Shown: one piece after another, positions 1 through 10,967 of the stretch
How the letters are laid out: every line of letters starts with the position of its first letter
How positions within the stretch are numbered: position 1 is the first letter of the stretch
Assembly (NCBI GenBank): GCA_003614735.1
Contig: KZ992509.1
Coordinates: 1 to 37,410 of the forward strand
Length of the DNA stretch: 37,410 bases
Origin: Thamnocephalis sphaerospora
Taxonomy: Eukaryota > Zoopagomycota > Zoopagomycetes > Zoopagales > Sigmoideomycetaceae
Direction: 5' to 3'
Notes under the pieces: generated by a model
Told to the model about the DNA's origin: nothing
What the model saw: only the letters and a program-made list of their open reading frames with translations
Database searches by the model: none
Program-made: the position numbers and the translations under genes

Positions 1-1489
1 CCTGGCGCCAGAAAAAGGAAATCGGCTGCCATGCGGTCAGGCGTGCGCGCGTTAGCATCCATATGGCAGTAGCGGTCGCAGCGGGGCATCCTACCCAAGC
101 AATGAAGCCAATTATGGCGTCAAGCAGCACGTTATTGGACGGTGCGCAACCTAGCAGGGAACGATGCTGTGAGCTGCTGCGCCAGTAGCCAGCATGTGGC
201 GCTATGCGTTCTTACCAGAGGCCAGGTTGCGCAGGAGATCGGTGTTGAAGTCGTTGGTGATGTAGACGTAGCCCTTGCGCAGGCCCTGGACCAGCGAGTC
301 CGCCACTTTGGCGGGCGACTTGGCACCTTCACCGTCAAGCTCGCGCGTAAAGTCAGGCTTCATCGCGTTCTGTGGCGACACGTGGCAGGTAATGAGCACC
401 GATAAAGTAGCAGGCTGAGACGGATGCACTTACCTCGTTGGCGTAGCCAGGCGTGTCAATGTTGCCCGGGAAGAAGCAGTGCACGTCAATGCCGTAGAAA
501 AGCAGTTCGTGTCGCAGCGTCTCGGCCAGAGCTGCAAAGCAGTAGCGTTGCTATTAGTAAGCTGAAGGCCCACATTCAGTCGGCCGGCCAAGATGCACTC
601 ACCACGCAGCGCCTGCTTCGTCGGCGCGTACTGCGAGTAGCCGGCAAAGCCAACAAAGCCCATGGTAGAGCTGATAAAGACAAGCTTGCCCTTTACATTG
701 TCGTGCACCATTAGACGCGCTGCTTCCTGTGGTCACGAATGCATTAGCGGACGCTCGCCACATCGATGGTCGACGGCTGCTACCTACATGTGCAGTGTAG
801 AGGGTGCCCATATAGTTGACCTGCATGCCAGCATCAAACTCTGCGAGTTCCTGCGTGACAAAGTAGCGCGGATACGAAATGCCTGCGCAAGAATGAATCG
901 CATCTAACGGCAAGGACAGCAGCAGACGCCCCGCTCGTACCGGCACAAGTGAAGATGAGCTCTGGCGTCATGCCATCAAAGTCTGCTTTGGCGCGGCGTA
1001 TCGCGGCAACCGCCTGCTCGGCGACCGAAATGTCGGCCGAAATCCATTGCACACGCTGGTCGGCAGATTTGCGCTCGGCCTAGGCGTAAAGAAAGTGCGA
1101 TAACATAAGCATCGCAAGAAACGCTGAAGGTACTTGTGCTGTTGCAACATACCTCAATCTCTTGGGCGGCCTTTTGCAATGCTTCTTGGTTACGTGCGAC
1201 AATGGTAACGTGCGCACCTTCACGGGCCAGCTGCTTGGCCAGCTCCAGGCCTAGACCAGTGCTACCACCTGTGATGTAGCAGTGCTGTGTGTCGCATTAG
1301 TCACCGACGTACCGCCGGGTCGCTTGCAGACGGCAAGACGCGCACCTTGCCCGCTGGCTGGAACTTGGATTTGCCAAAAAACATGTTGGTAAAGAGAATG
1401 AGCACGCTAGCAACCAGCAGAGGCTCGATAATGTGTGCGTAGGCGGAGGCAGAGGTAGAGACAATTCGGAAGGAGTCGACGCTAAACAT
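1..1489 (-). CDS. TSC10: 3-ketodihydrosphingosine reductase (KDSR/Tsc10), 3' end beyond window
   Basis: Short-chain dehydrogenase that reduces 3-ketosphinganine to dihydrosphingosine with NADPH in the ER membrane, the second step of sphingolipid synthesis. Eight exons can be joined in frame: 1489-1313, 1284-1153, 1079-941, 882-788, 726-603, 531-434, 369-216, 150-1. Exon 1 carries an N-terminal membrane segment. Exon 2 opens with the nucleotide-binding motif TGGSTGLG (residues about 64-71). The catalytic set is NYMG, then Ser201 and Tyr214-x3-Lys218 (YAPTK). Exon 8 encodes a hydrophobic C-terminal segment, as in yeast Tsc10. The 356 residues visible slightly exceed yeast Tsc10 (320), so little is missing. 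The first intron (1312-1285) is only 28 nt. ATG 1489 is preferred because it directly precedes the membrane segment; an in-frame ATG at 1570 would add 27 residues. Confidence 0.93.
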
Positions 1490-1675
1490 GGCAAGCAGAG
1501 ACGCGACGGTAAAGAGATGGAGTGGCGAAAGCGGAATGAAGCTGCGGCAACGCTGCCGCCCCCATGACACGCAAATATATGGTTGGCAGGCTGTTTGCTC
1601 AATAAACGATGCATTCTAACGCATATGTTACGTAAAGGAGACGTTTGTCACGCTCCTGCTGCGTCGGCAGTTTTT

Positions 1676-4488
1676 TCACTGCTCGGCGGCCTCATCCTCG
1701 GCGCCAGTCTCTTCAGGCACCTCGACCATACTGGCCTCTACGCTGCTTGTGGTGGAGGTGGCAGTGGTGGTTACCTCCTCGACGCTCACTGACGAGCTTT
1801 CATCCTCTGCCGTTGCCGAAGCACCGGTCGACACTGATGTGTTCGAGCCGGACGAGGTAGGCGTAATGACATCGCCATCCTCGATGATCTCGATGATTTC
1901 GCCTGCCGCAATGGCCGCAGCAGCCTCTTCTTCGGTCAGCTCCTCGATGATTTCCTCGACATACTCGTGCACGGTGACCTCTGTGCGGACACGACGGCCT
2001 TCGTCGTCCTCCTTCGTGTGCTCAGTAGTGGTTTCGGTGTGCGTAAGGTTACGCATCGTCTCCGCCTTTTCAGCAGTCTTCTTGGCGGCGGTGGCCTCCT
2101 CGACAGACTCGTCCTCGACGGCGACCTCCTCGACAGCAGCCTCCTTGGTAGCGGCCTCCTCAGCATCCGCCTTCTCGGCAGCGGCCTTTTCAATGGCCTC
2201 CTCAAGGGATGCCTCCAGCGTCTGCGTCGCCCACGTTGGCGTAAACACAGGCGCTTCCGGGTTGAGCGTGCCTGAGCCGCTGCCAAACGCCTGCTGGCTG
2301 TCGCTGGCATTGTCGTCAGACTTGTAGTCCACCACAACATCATCGTCTACTAGCTCCTTGATCTCCTCAATCTGAGACTCTGTCGCCTCGACAATCACGT
2401 GGCTCTTATCCTCGTCCTCGCTTTCGATGACCGATGGCCTCTCCTCCGCGATGACATGCTCAAAGACTAGCTCTCGGGTCTTCTGGACCGGCACAGCAGG
2501 TTCCGCCGCGACCTCCTCACCATCATCGGACTCGGACTCAGCATCTGCCCGCTGAGCATCGGCCGCCACCTCTGCCGGACTCTTTTCCTCAAGCAGCGGA
2601 TTGGCATCGCGCAGCGGCTCCTCCTTTGCCTCGCGCTCGCAGCGGTTGCACGGGCACTTGAAGCGCCAGCGCCCAGACAGGAGCTTCTGGCGCTCAGTAA
2701 TGCTGACATCCTCGCCGCACGGGATGTACGAGATGTTGAGCTGATCGCCCTCGGCAATGGGTGCGAGCGCCACCAGTGAGAGCGTGTTGCCCGACTTGGT
2801 GGTCTGGAAGCGGATGGCGCAGTTGGGCTCGCACGAGTGCGTAAGGTGCGAAGAGAAGATGTAGAGTCCCGTGCCAATGCGCTTGCTCGTGCCGTCATAG
2901 CGTGTCGGCTCTTCAAAGGTCAGCTCGTTGAGCTTAGCGTGCTCGGCATCCGTGGTCACGGCGTACGAGTTGTACAGGAAGCGGCCCTTGAGGGTCATGT
3001 ACCGCTCGCTCGTGAAGAATTCCTCAATGCCCGGCACCCTCTTCGACAAAAGATCTAGCACGCTGCGGATTTCGGTAATATCGTTGACCGCCGGAGTCAG
3101 CTCCAGGTACTTGAGGCGCTCCATGTGCTCCCAGATGCTGAACTCTTCGTCAGGCTCGCCGGCCGCGACACGGCGCTGCTCTTCCTGGACAGTCTTGGCC
3201 AGGAAGCGCGAAGCCATGATTGGAAGGCATGCGTTGGACTCCTTGGCAAGCTGAATCAGTGTGCGTGCCTTGGCATCCGGGTTCGAGGTGCTTCCAGCGC
3301 AGACTGAGATGTGGTACTTTTCCTGCGACTCGTTGTAGCATTCATCGCTGCAGTAGCGCGTCTTTTCGCCGCACAGATCGCAGAAGCGGCTCGGCTCGTT
3401 GGTCGGAATATACTTGAGACAATGCGAGCAGAAGCTGCTGCCCTGTGAGATGCAAAGCGTTGCAGCAATAGCGTTAGCCCCGACAATGCGTCTACACCAT
3501 ACCGGCGGCCGTCACTGCAGGCCGCGACACACTTACCTCCAGCGCCGGGTGCAGCGACGACACCGCTGGCTTCTCGGTGAAGATAACATCGCCCTCGCTG
3601 AAACCCTTTGTAGCCGCAAGCGCGCGCTTCACAATCTTCGAGCCATCGGGCTGCGGGATCTCATCAAGCTTGATCAGGCGCACATTCATCTCCTTGGGCG
3701 GGAATAGCTCGTAGTATTTGTCCTGCTTCTTGACCAGCTGAAGTTGGCATCGTTGCCGTCCAAGGACAGACAAAGCCGGGCAGAATACTGGCGTCAGCAG
3801 GGTGGACAGGACACAAGCACAAAACCTGGCATCGCCATTTCAACGTACCTCCAGCTGCATCATACCCATGATGATCTGGAAAAGCTCGGCTGGCATGGTT
3901 TTCTGGAAGATCATCACCAGCTCCATCGGCGACGGGTAGACGCGCAGGGCACGGTAAAAGTGCACAGCGGCATCCTCAAACGCAGGCGCGCCTGTCGACA
4001 CAGGACGATCCATGTTGAGCAAAGCGTTCGCAACACGCGCGCCCTGTCGCCACTCACCCTTCGGCAGCAGCGTCTCGCCAAGCGCCACCTGGTCCATAAA
4101 GTACTTTTCCTTGGCCTCGACGCTGGCTGGCGCGGCCTCTTCGTCGCAGCGCCTGAGCGCCGATGCGATGATGTTGCTTACGTCGCTGGCCGCCGCTTCG
4201 CTCTTAGTCTTGCGCTCCTTCTCGGCGCGCTTGCGCTGGCGCTCTACGCAGATGCAAGACAAAGATAACAACGGATCAGCCACTGCAATCTGCCAACGCG
4301 CCGACAATCCACCTTGAGATAGTCGTGTCGCCCCGTCGCTCAGGTAAGCTAGTCCCAGCAGTGTACGTACTTAGCTTCCTGCGGAACTTGGGATCGCTAC
4401 GGCGCTTGTGGTCAAAGTACACCGCATAGCCGATGCCCATTAGGGCCAGCACACCAAGAGCCAGCGCAGCCTTTTCTCCGGTTTTCAT
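1676..4488 (-). CDS. Tom20 (MAS20) import receptor spliced in frame to a SMYD-type SET/MYND protein
   Basis: Four exons join in phase: 4488-4371, 4243-3849, 3737-3537, 3442-1676, giving 826 residues. Residues 1-171 are a Tom20: an N-terminal membrane anchor, a basic stretch after it, then the receptor domain with the TPR-like ending (RVYPSPMELVMIFQKT). Tom20 recognises presequences on the mitochondrial outer membrane. Residues 172-238 form the first half of a split SET domain (GFSEGDVIFTEKP). A MYND zinc finger starts at about 243 (CSHC, CDLC, CSDEC, HISVC). Next come the SET core HSCEPN (440-445) and ISYI (475-478), then post-SET CPCNRC (501-506). This is the SMYD order of a protein lysine methyltransferase. 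The last 300 residues are acidic, Glu/Ala-rich low complexity. The joining intron is 3848-3738; if retained, translation stops two codons later (173 residues, near yeast Tom20's 183). Two separate genes remain possible, but I see no start codon for a free SMYD protein. Confidence 0.82.
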
Positions 4489-4700
4489 GATTTAAGCGTG
4501 GGTACGTACGTGCGTGATGGACAGAGAGAGAGAGACGCAGACGAGTTTGCAACGGGCATGGCGGTGCTGGCGGCGCGTCAGCCCGTAGGGTTGGTTCGGG
4601 TCGAACCGGAAGTGATTATACCGTAGTGCACTTTTTCTTTTTCTCTGCGAACGGGCCGTGTGTTATCCCACGTGACGTCACTGACAATGGCAATTGCACG
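4489..4700 (-). promoter_or_regulatory. Promoter region of the Tom20-SMYD gene with overlapping E-box and CRE
   Basis: About 185 bp upstream of the start codon, CACGTG (4669-4674) overlaps the full palindrome TGACGTCA (4673-4680). These are bHLH (Cbf1/Pho4-like) and bZIP (ATF/CREB-like) core sites respectively. A short GA tract (about 4521-4535) lies near the start. Binding is inferred from the motifs alone. Confidence 0.45.
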
Positions 4701-5307
4701 TAAGCGGCTGTATCTCCTATTTTCTCATTTTGTTTGCACTCCTATTGAATGACTAATCATGCACTGCTGCTGGACGGTGTACAAAGTGTCGTTGTTGATG
4801 CAAACTGATTACGCGGCGTAAATTCGCCTGTTTATTGGAACATTGAGCCTGGATGGCGTGCCTCGCTGGCAATACTTGGTTGCTACTGGTACACATCAGC
4901 GTCTTTACGACTATTAAACATGGTTACTGTCGCTCTCGCCGCGGCTGATGATTTTACCGTAGATGCTAGTTCTTTCATCGGTGCTGGCGTTGGCGTAGTA
5001 ACTGTTAACATCGCCGCCGTGACTCCAGTCGTTCTGCCTGCTGCCTGCATGACCGGGGCTGTTTGGTTTAAAAAACCTCAGACCACTCTTGAAATAGCTG
5101 GAAGCACGCCTCAGGCCTATATGCTTTGCAATGTGTGCAATGGCTGGCTTTGTGCTGCATGCCGAAGCGGTACGCTGCAGCGCGGTGCCGTAGCTGCTAA
5201 AAGACCGCTCAGTCTCGGTCTGGGAGGCTTTGCATAGTACATCATGCCTAAGGGGAAAGGCGGTACATGTGTCCATCGTAGTGTAACAGGTGACGCTGGG
5301 CGCACTA
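4701..5307. other. Intergenic stretch below the DUF1399 gene
   Basis: No gene recognised. A 130-codon minus-strand frame covers most of 4914-5324, but it does not join in phase to the last exon assigned to the neighbouring gene. It could be an alternative C-terminus of that gene or chance. Confidence 0.4.
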
Positions 5308-7564
5308 TCAGCCGTGAACAGCACTGCCGATCAAATGACAGGTGGTGGAGTGCAGCGTAGATGACGTACCGATCACGCTCGCCGAGCTTCTTCCAGTGGT
5401 GATTATCTTTCATCTTGCCCGGCTCGTCGCTTTCTATAGGTAGACGTAGTCCCACCGGCCCAAGACCATGGCGCATTTGGCACAGGCTCCTTGGGTCATA
5501 CGGGCGTGCTTTGCTGGGTTTGCGCCAACGGTGAACATAGATTGGCAAGACGGCAAGCTTTCCCAGAAATTTAAACTTGGTCCGGAGTTTGGCCTCGGAT
5601 ATCTGTGCAGCGTGTTCAAGTGTGTACGGCTCTGTAATAGCACAGTCGATTAGCCATGCAGGTATCTGACAAGGGCACGCAATAGCTACCATGCAGATGC
5701 CTTTGCCAAAGCTCGGCCGTTGCACTGTAGGCGGAGTTCTGCGTTGCGCAAAAGCAATGTTAGCTGGCAGCATATGCTGCAAACAACACAATGTCTGCAC
5801 AACTTACCATGTCATGCTCGTCAGCGGTGTCGCCGTGGTTTACAATACGACCCAAAAGATGTTTGGTATAGAGCTGTTTTGAGCATTTTATGGGCGCGAC
5901 TGTCAGACCGTGTACCGCGGATAACAATCGTCGTGTCTATACTTGCGTGATAGTGTTTCGGATGCAGTAGATGTGTGTGCCAGGCAAGGTCGATGTCTAC
6001 CGACACGCCTCGCACATGAGCTATAGGCAATAGATATGCATGTATCAACGAGGGCTTACCAAGCGTTGGTACCAGCGTGGCCTTTTTATGGCGGCCCATC
6101 AAGGCGAGAAAATTGCCGTATCGCTGGACGCTTAGCCCAAGCATGGTTGCATCATGCCAGAGAAGGCAGCTGGTGATGCACCGTGTAAAACGACGCTGTC
6201 GACGCACCGCATGCACCAGGTCGATAGATACAGATGTACAACTGCACAAAGCAAGAGTCAGCGAGTCGGTATAACATAGCTTCCTGGCGCCCTGCTGCCA
6301 GGCCAGACCCGACCACTCACCAGTTGCGATATGCTTCGAATATTAAGCGCAGCGCGTCTTGGCGTACACAGCATAGCGAAAATGTTTTGCGGAGCTCCTG
6401 ATGGACCTTTTCCATGCGTCTTTCAATCACGCGCCAGTTGACCGACGCTCCAACATCCGTATGATGGTAGGCAGATGTCCCTTTGAAAATGTACTGCAGA
6501 TCTTTTTTCGCAAACTTTCTTTCAATGCAGCCAGTCGTATGCGAGAGCCAGGTTCCACTAGGCGCCATTATTGCAACGTTTAATCAGCGTGCGCGGCAGT
6601 TGCAGTGTCTGCGTCGCTGTGGCTATCTACCGCAATAGCTTGTTCTCGTCAGCCATGTAGTTCTTGACGTCGTTGTCAAATAGCTTGGCTGAAATAGTGT
6701 CGATGGACAGCACTGCTCGACACTCGGGGCAATTTGCACTCGTAGCAGCATTACGCATGCTTCGATATGCGTCTACACATACGCATCCGTTAGCGTGCGT
6801 ATGTAACGATGCGTTTCTGCCGCTTACTGCACCCCAGCAATACAAGTTCGGCACAGAAAGGACAGGTGAAGAGGAACGGACTGGTATCTGTTGTGGTGAC
6901 TTCGTATGACAAGCCTGTTGCTGCTTCCCAGCATGCTTTTGAGTGCGTATCCACTATGTAGCTGCCAAAGACATCGACTTTTATCTACGGTACGGTTACC
7001 ATCGAGTTTGTGACGGTGTGCCTGCTTGCCCGATATGTACTTACCAGTTCCTGTATGGGAATGCTGAACAGCAGCATATGCTCGCCGTAAAGCCGCAAAA
7101 CATCCTCCATGTAGCGCAGTGGTGCAAGCATGTGTGCACACCAGACCAAGGCTACGTCTGCAGCGAGCAGAGCAAGTTGCGAAAGAACTAAAGCGTCAGA
7201 TCTCCGTGCACACCGGTGATTTACGCTACACGGCCCGCCTACCGAGCGGTGGCACTATTGGTGGCCGGGTCGGCTGGTCCATGGGTGAAGGCGGCTGCGC
7301 GTTCAAGTAATCCAGCCAGCTAAAATAGCGCTGCTCTGCCCGCAACAAGTATAAATCATCCTCTATCTCGTCATTGCGCGCTAGCGCTTGAAAGCGCGAT
7401 AGTAGAATAATATGTGCCCGAGCTTATTGGGTTTGCCGCGAAAGAGTGGTAAGTGGCGCTATTGGCGTCTGCATCCGCTTTTACAACCCACTTGATTCGG
7501 CCGTAACGACAGTGTCAAGATGGGCTTTTTTAGCATCCTCGGCGTAGATAGGGGTTATATCCAT
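5308..7564 (-). CDS. DUF1399 / glycine-rich domain protein (GRDP)-like, 12 exons
   Basis: Exons joined in phase: 7564-7492, 7422-7243, 7157-7045, 6984-6828, 6772-6631, 6557-6321, 6241-6060, 5996-5947, 5873-5808, 5738-5690, 5631-5370, 5323-5308, giving 508 residues. Two family hallmarks repeat: DVALVWCAHM (from residue 85) and DIDLAWHTHLL (from 362), the W-x-x-H motif of PF07173. Between them, CPFC (163-166) and CPEC (189-192) could form one zinc site. RYFSWLDYL, VQRYGNFLALM, HYHLYTKHLLG and HEPY also fit the family. Plant relatives act in development and stress; the fungal role is unknown to me. Exon 8 ends at a GC donor (gcaagt), so intron 5946-5874 is GC-AG. No glycine-rich tail is present. 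Exons 2-10 are firm. Exon 1 and the C-terminus after HEPY are less certain. Confidence 0.8.
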
Positions 7565-9771
7565 GATTCGACAGCAGTTGATTGTGGTATACCGGCGTTG
7601 GTAGCGTCACTGTCTTTTCAGACAAACAAAAGGCGGTGCCCGTATAGCTGCTAAACGCCCGCTGTTTGCTTATATAGGTCAGCCAGGTGCGTGCAAGCAA
7701 GGTTGCAAGTCTGTGACCTATCAGAGCGATCGTTGTAGCGCTGCGACAAGCTGCGTGCTGCATACCTGATCCGAGTCAACTAGCAGGAAGCATGCACCTG
7801 CATACGAAAAATTTAGCCCATATGCACCACGGCGGTGCCACCGATGGCCAAGCAGCCATGCTCTCGCAAATTTTATTGATGGGTCGGCGCACAAGTGCCA
7901 ATGGCCGGTAGCACAAGCCTCCTATAGATAACTATTGCAACCTGATGACACTCATGGGCGCGCGCCGTTTTGGGCTGGTACAACGCCCTGCTGCGCGCAG
8001 CATACAACGGACTGCGCAGACTGCGCAGACTGCATGCAGATGTTCCCACACAAAAAAGCACACGCCGCATGCTTCCTACCGGTAAACACGGTGCGCTGCG
8101 TGTAAGCCATCTGTAGCGCTTTCGCCGATACAAAGTGCAAGCACGAGGCCTACGTCCGGCAGTCCCTTGCCGCTTGGCAGCGCCTGAATATCGCGACGGC
8201 TAATTTCCGCGCGCCACCTAGTCAACCGTCTACGTTTACAAATTGCAACCAATAAGCTCCACAAGCCCCACAGTGGTTACCGGAGCATGATATGGGTGGT
8301 TACGCTTGCGCCCAAAGGAATAAACAATCATACATAATTGTAACTCGTAACTTGGCCACTTCATTGGCGGAGGAGCTGAGCATATCCCCCAGCAAACGTC
8401 CATTCTCCGTTCGACCCCGTTCTCTTTCCACCCCATCCCACCCCCCGGTTCGTAACCAATTGCTGTTTCAGAACCAACCCCCCTTCCCAAGAACCGACGC
8501 TTGTAGCGTAAACCTCCCCGCCGTTGTGAAGATCAAGTCACAACACTGTGCTCGTAGCACTAGTCCCAACCCTCGCCGGTTGTCCGCCTATACCGGCCAC
8601 CACAAAAGGCCAAGCCAGACTGGGGTGAACTACACCAAACCTTCCTGCCACCAAATGCGTCAATTGTTGCAGGCCAAGGGTATCACCTGGAGCAGGACGT
8701 GTGGGTGGCAACGCAACTCGCCCGTAGAGGATATCGAGCCACCGGCCGAGACAGTAATTTCCATAGTCTGGCCACAGGCGCGCACAACAAGAGAGCGATA
8801 CCACGAGACCAACCAGCTGGCATTCCAAGCGAACCGATACCGCGCGCACGACCCCCGCGGACCTGAACAAGGAAAACCGGTGGGTGATGGAGGTCCACCG
8901 GCAGACTGCAGGCATTGCTTTATGCCGCCTATTTCCAGTGTTGTTCGAATCGAACGCAATTTGGGGATAAACCGCTTTACAAGGCCGCTGGCATGCAGAC
9001 CGGATCATCGCCGCCCCTCTCAACGCTCAGACTGATCAAGGAAGGACTAGCGGCAACCTGCGTGCCGACACACGTCAGAACCAGCGCCTCCCTAACTTTA
9101 GCGTGCAAGGAAGATCGCACACGGCGCCGAAAATCCGGGAAGCGCGGACGCGTGGGACTAGGATGCCTTTTCACGCCCGCTCGCGCAAATTCTCCGCGCG
9201 CAATTTCCACCCGCACACCTGTGCTAACGGCAAACCATCACATCTTACTTTGCCTGGCACTGCGAACAGAGAGCGCGTACGAATCCACTTGAATTTTGAC
9301 ACCCCTTGGCTCTGTACAAGCATCCTTCACTGAAGGATGGCGCCTATATATGAAGGTGTCGCAAAAAAGACAGTCTTCTCCACGCCGTTTGGGCATTTTG
9401 AGCACTGATGCGAAACGCAAGTGCTACAGCGAGCAAGACCAGCCCGACGGCACCCAAAGGCGAATGACACTCAGCAATCATTCCAGGCTAGCAACACTCT
9501 GCCGCCGCCACACCGACCCCCAAAAAAGTCACTTTTACCGGGCAATCGAAAATCCGGCAACACCAGATCGCGTAAACAAAAATCCAGCCTTACTAGAGGT
9601 CAAAACCGTTAGGTAAAGTAAACTGCCAGACACATCGGTACTGCCGAAAGCCACAAGCAGGTTGGAGCGAGCAGCGACAAATATGGTTGCAAGCAGAATC
9701 AGCAAGCGAAAAAAACATCCGAGCGTCATACCAAGTAACATACAGAGTCGACAGCTGTGGACCGTACTATT
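7565..9771. other. Gene-poor interval, probably decayed sequence
   Basis: No convincing gene. A plus-strand open frame of 247 codons (8292-9035) and overlapping minus-strand frames show no motif I recognise. They could be remnants of a retrotransposon ORF1, given the element just downstream, but nothing in them proves this. A short tandem array of a 9-nt unit (GACTGCGCA) lies at about 8010-8034. The start of the interval should hold the promoter of the DUF1399 gene. Confidence 0.4.
9321..9339. repeat. 9-bp perfect inverted repeat with one-base centre
   Basis: CATCCTTCA and TGAAGGATG flank a single C at 9330. A TATA-like stretch (CTATATATGA) follows about 5 bp downstream. It could be a binding site for a dimeric regulator or a chance palindrome. 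Confidence 0.4.
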
Positions 9772-10057
9772 GGAACATGGGCCGCGCTGCGCGGCCAACA
9801 TCAAGCGCAAGCGCCACCATCCCGTCCAAGAGGCCGCGATCCTGCGAGTCAAGAGACGGCTGCAGTAAGCCGGCCCCCGCCGACGCTTACATGGGCTCGT
9901 ATAAACGAGAAGGCGATGCAAGTCGACCGACTCCGGACCACGGTTAATCCCTCGTGTGTGCTGTAGAGTAAGAACACGCAAAAGCGTGGCGGCTCAACCC
10001 GGTATCCGTCTGCAAGGGTATAGCTAGAATGCTGTCTCGTTTATACATTGTATCACT
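9772..10057 (+). repeat. Repeat R, copy 1, left part
   Basis: Diverged copy of the sequence at 12712-12998. The best-conserved stretch is the run containing AACGAGAAGGCGATGCAAGT (from about 9905), followed by AAGAACACGC and CTCGTTTATACA. It ends at 10057, where the retrotransposon fragment begins; the homology resumes at 10779. The repeat type is unknown: it could be a SINE or the 3' end of another LINE. Confidence 0.65.
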
Positions 10058-10060
10058 AGG

Positions 10061-10525
10061 CTGTCTACCATGGCGTCTGGCTAGCCAGGTTTGCACCTCA
10101 TCTATTGCTATGCAAGAGATGCGGCGTGGAACGTGAGACTGCAACATGCCTTCTTCGAGTGCACTGAGGTGCAACAATTTTGGACGCGTATTCAACAAGC
10201 TCTAGAGGCTACCAAAGACCGCCCCATAACCCGCGACATGGCTTTGTCGCTAGCGTACCGCCCGCGACCAAGGCTAGAAAAGGCCACGTGCATTCTGCCC
10301 ATTGCGTGCGCCCTATGGTGCATATACCGCTGCCGTACGAAAATGGTGTTTGAACAAGTACACACGTCTACAAACCAGATGCTTGCAATGTGGAAGCACA
10401 TGGTATCCGATATCATTGTCGCCAAGCGGCGCACCAGCATAAAAATGAGCAACTACGATGCTTTTGCAAGGAAATGGCGCTGGCTGGCACAAGCAGTCGG
10501 CATGACTCTTCCAGAAGCACGGTAG
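10061..10525 (+). pseudogene. Non-LTR reverse transcriptase C-terminus (zf-RVT), frameshifted
   Basis: The LINE C-terminal zinc motif is visible but split over two frames. WLARFAPHLLLCKRCG and ERETAT read in one frame from 10061 to about 10140. QHAFFECTEVQQFW continues in the next frame to the stop at 10523-10525. Joined, they follow the family pattern CxxCGxxxETxxHxFxxC, followed by the helical tail typical of LINE polymerases (PF13966-like). The polymerase core with FADD lies upstream in a full element and is absent here. One frameshift near 10138 inactivates it. Confidence 0.75.
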
Positions 10526-10564
10526 ATGTAATTATATCGTTTTTCGGCAGCCGTAGAAGCGAAA

Positions 10565-10702
10565 AAAAGTGATTTTATGTTTATTCAGCGGCTACTTTTA
10601 TGACGGCTGATTCCAAAAGTACGGTAAATATACTCTATCGTTTTTCGGTATCGTGTTTCTGCCGCCATAAAGTAGCCGCTGAATAAACATAAAATCACTT
10701 TT
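10565..10702. repeat. Long inverted repeat (hairpin) in the LINE 3' tail
   Basis: Left arm 10565-10607 and right arm 10661-10702 are reverse complements over about 42 bp, with one T indel and one mismatch; the spacer is 53 nt. The core arm begins AAAAGTGATTTTATGTTTAT. A second motif, TATCGTTTTTCGG, occurs once before the left arm (about 10535) and once in the loop (about 10637). It may be the 3' hairpin that the LINE reverse transcriptase recognises, or an independent MITE. Confidence 0.8.
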
Positions 10703-10757
10703 CTCAGCGATCAGCCCTACGCGGTTTTCATCAGCCAACGTGCTCAGTTCAATACTT

Positions 10758-10850
10758 TCGTTCACACACTATATCACTTGATAGCGGGGACCACACGGAT
10801 AAAAAACCGTGAAAACCCGTATAGCCAGCAAATCGGACATCATAATGGAA
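10758..10850 (+). repeat. Repeat R, copy 1, right part after the LINE insertion
   Basis: Starts with the second target-site copy (10758-10778). It then continues the homology to repeat copy 2: TATCACTNNATAGC, the G-rich run, and the AAACCGTNAAAACC tail. The right end is approximate. Confidence 0.6.
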
Positions 10851-10967
10851 AGCGGCATGATAATGGCCAAACTTTATTTGGCTTACGCTGTACGCGCCAA
10901 AGCAGTTCACGCGTCCATGTAGTGGGCATGTGTGCATGCGTGTACCAAGTAGACGAGATGTATTCTG

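Larger units (their letters stand above)
10058..10757 (+). mobile_element. 5'-truncated non-LTR (LINE) retrotransposon fragment nested in repeat R
   Basis: About 700 bp that interrupt repeat R. It contains the C-terminal end of a non-LTR reverse transcriptase (10061-10525) and a structured 3' tail. It is flanked by 10037-10057 and 10758-10778, two 21-bp copies that differ at four positions, all transitions. This is what target-primed reverse transcription would leave. The uninterrupted site is present at 12978-12998 in repeat copy 2. The 5' truncation and the broken frame mark it as dead. Confidence 0.75.

Noticed and set aside
8292-9035. 247-codon plus-strand open frame as a retrotransposon ORF1
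   Set aside because: No zinc knuckle or RNA-binding motif could be read, so the link to the LINE 1 kb downstream is only positional.
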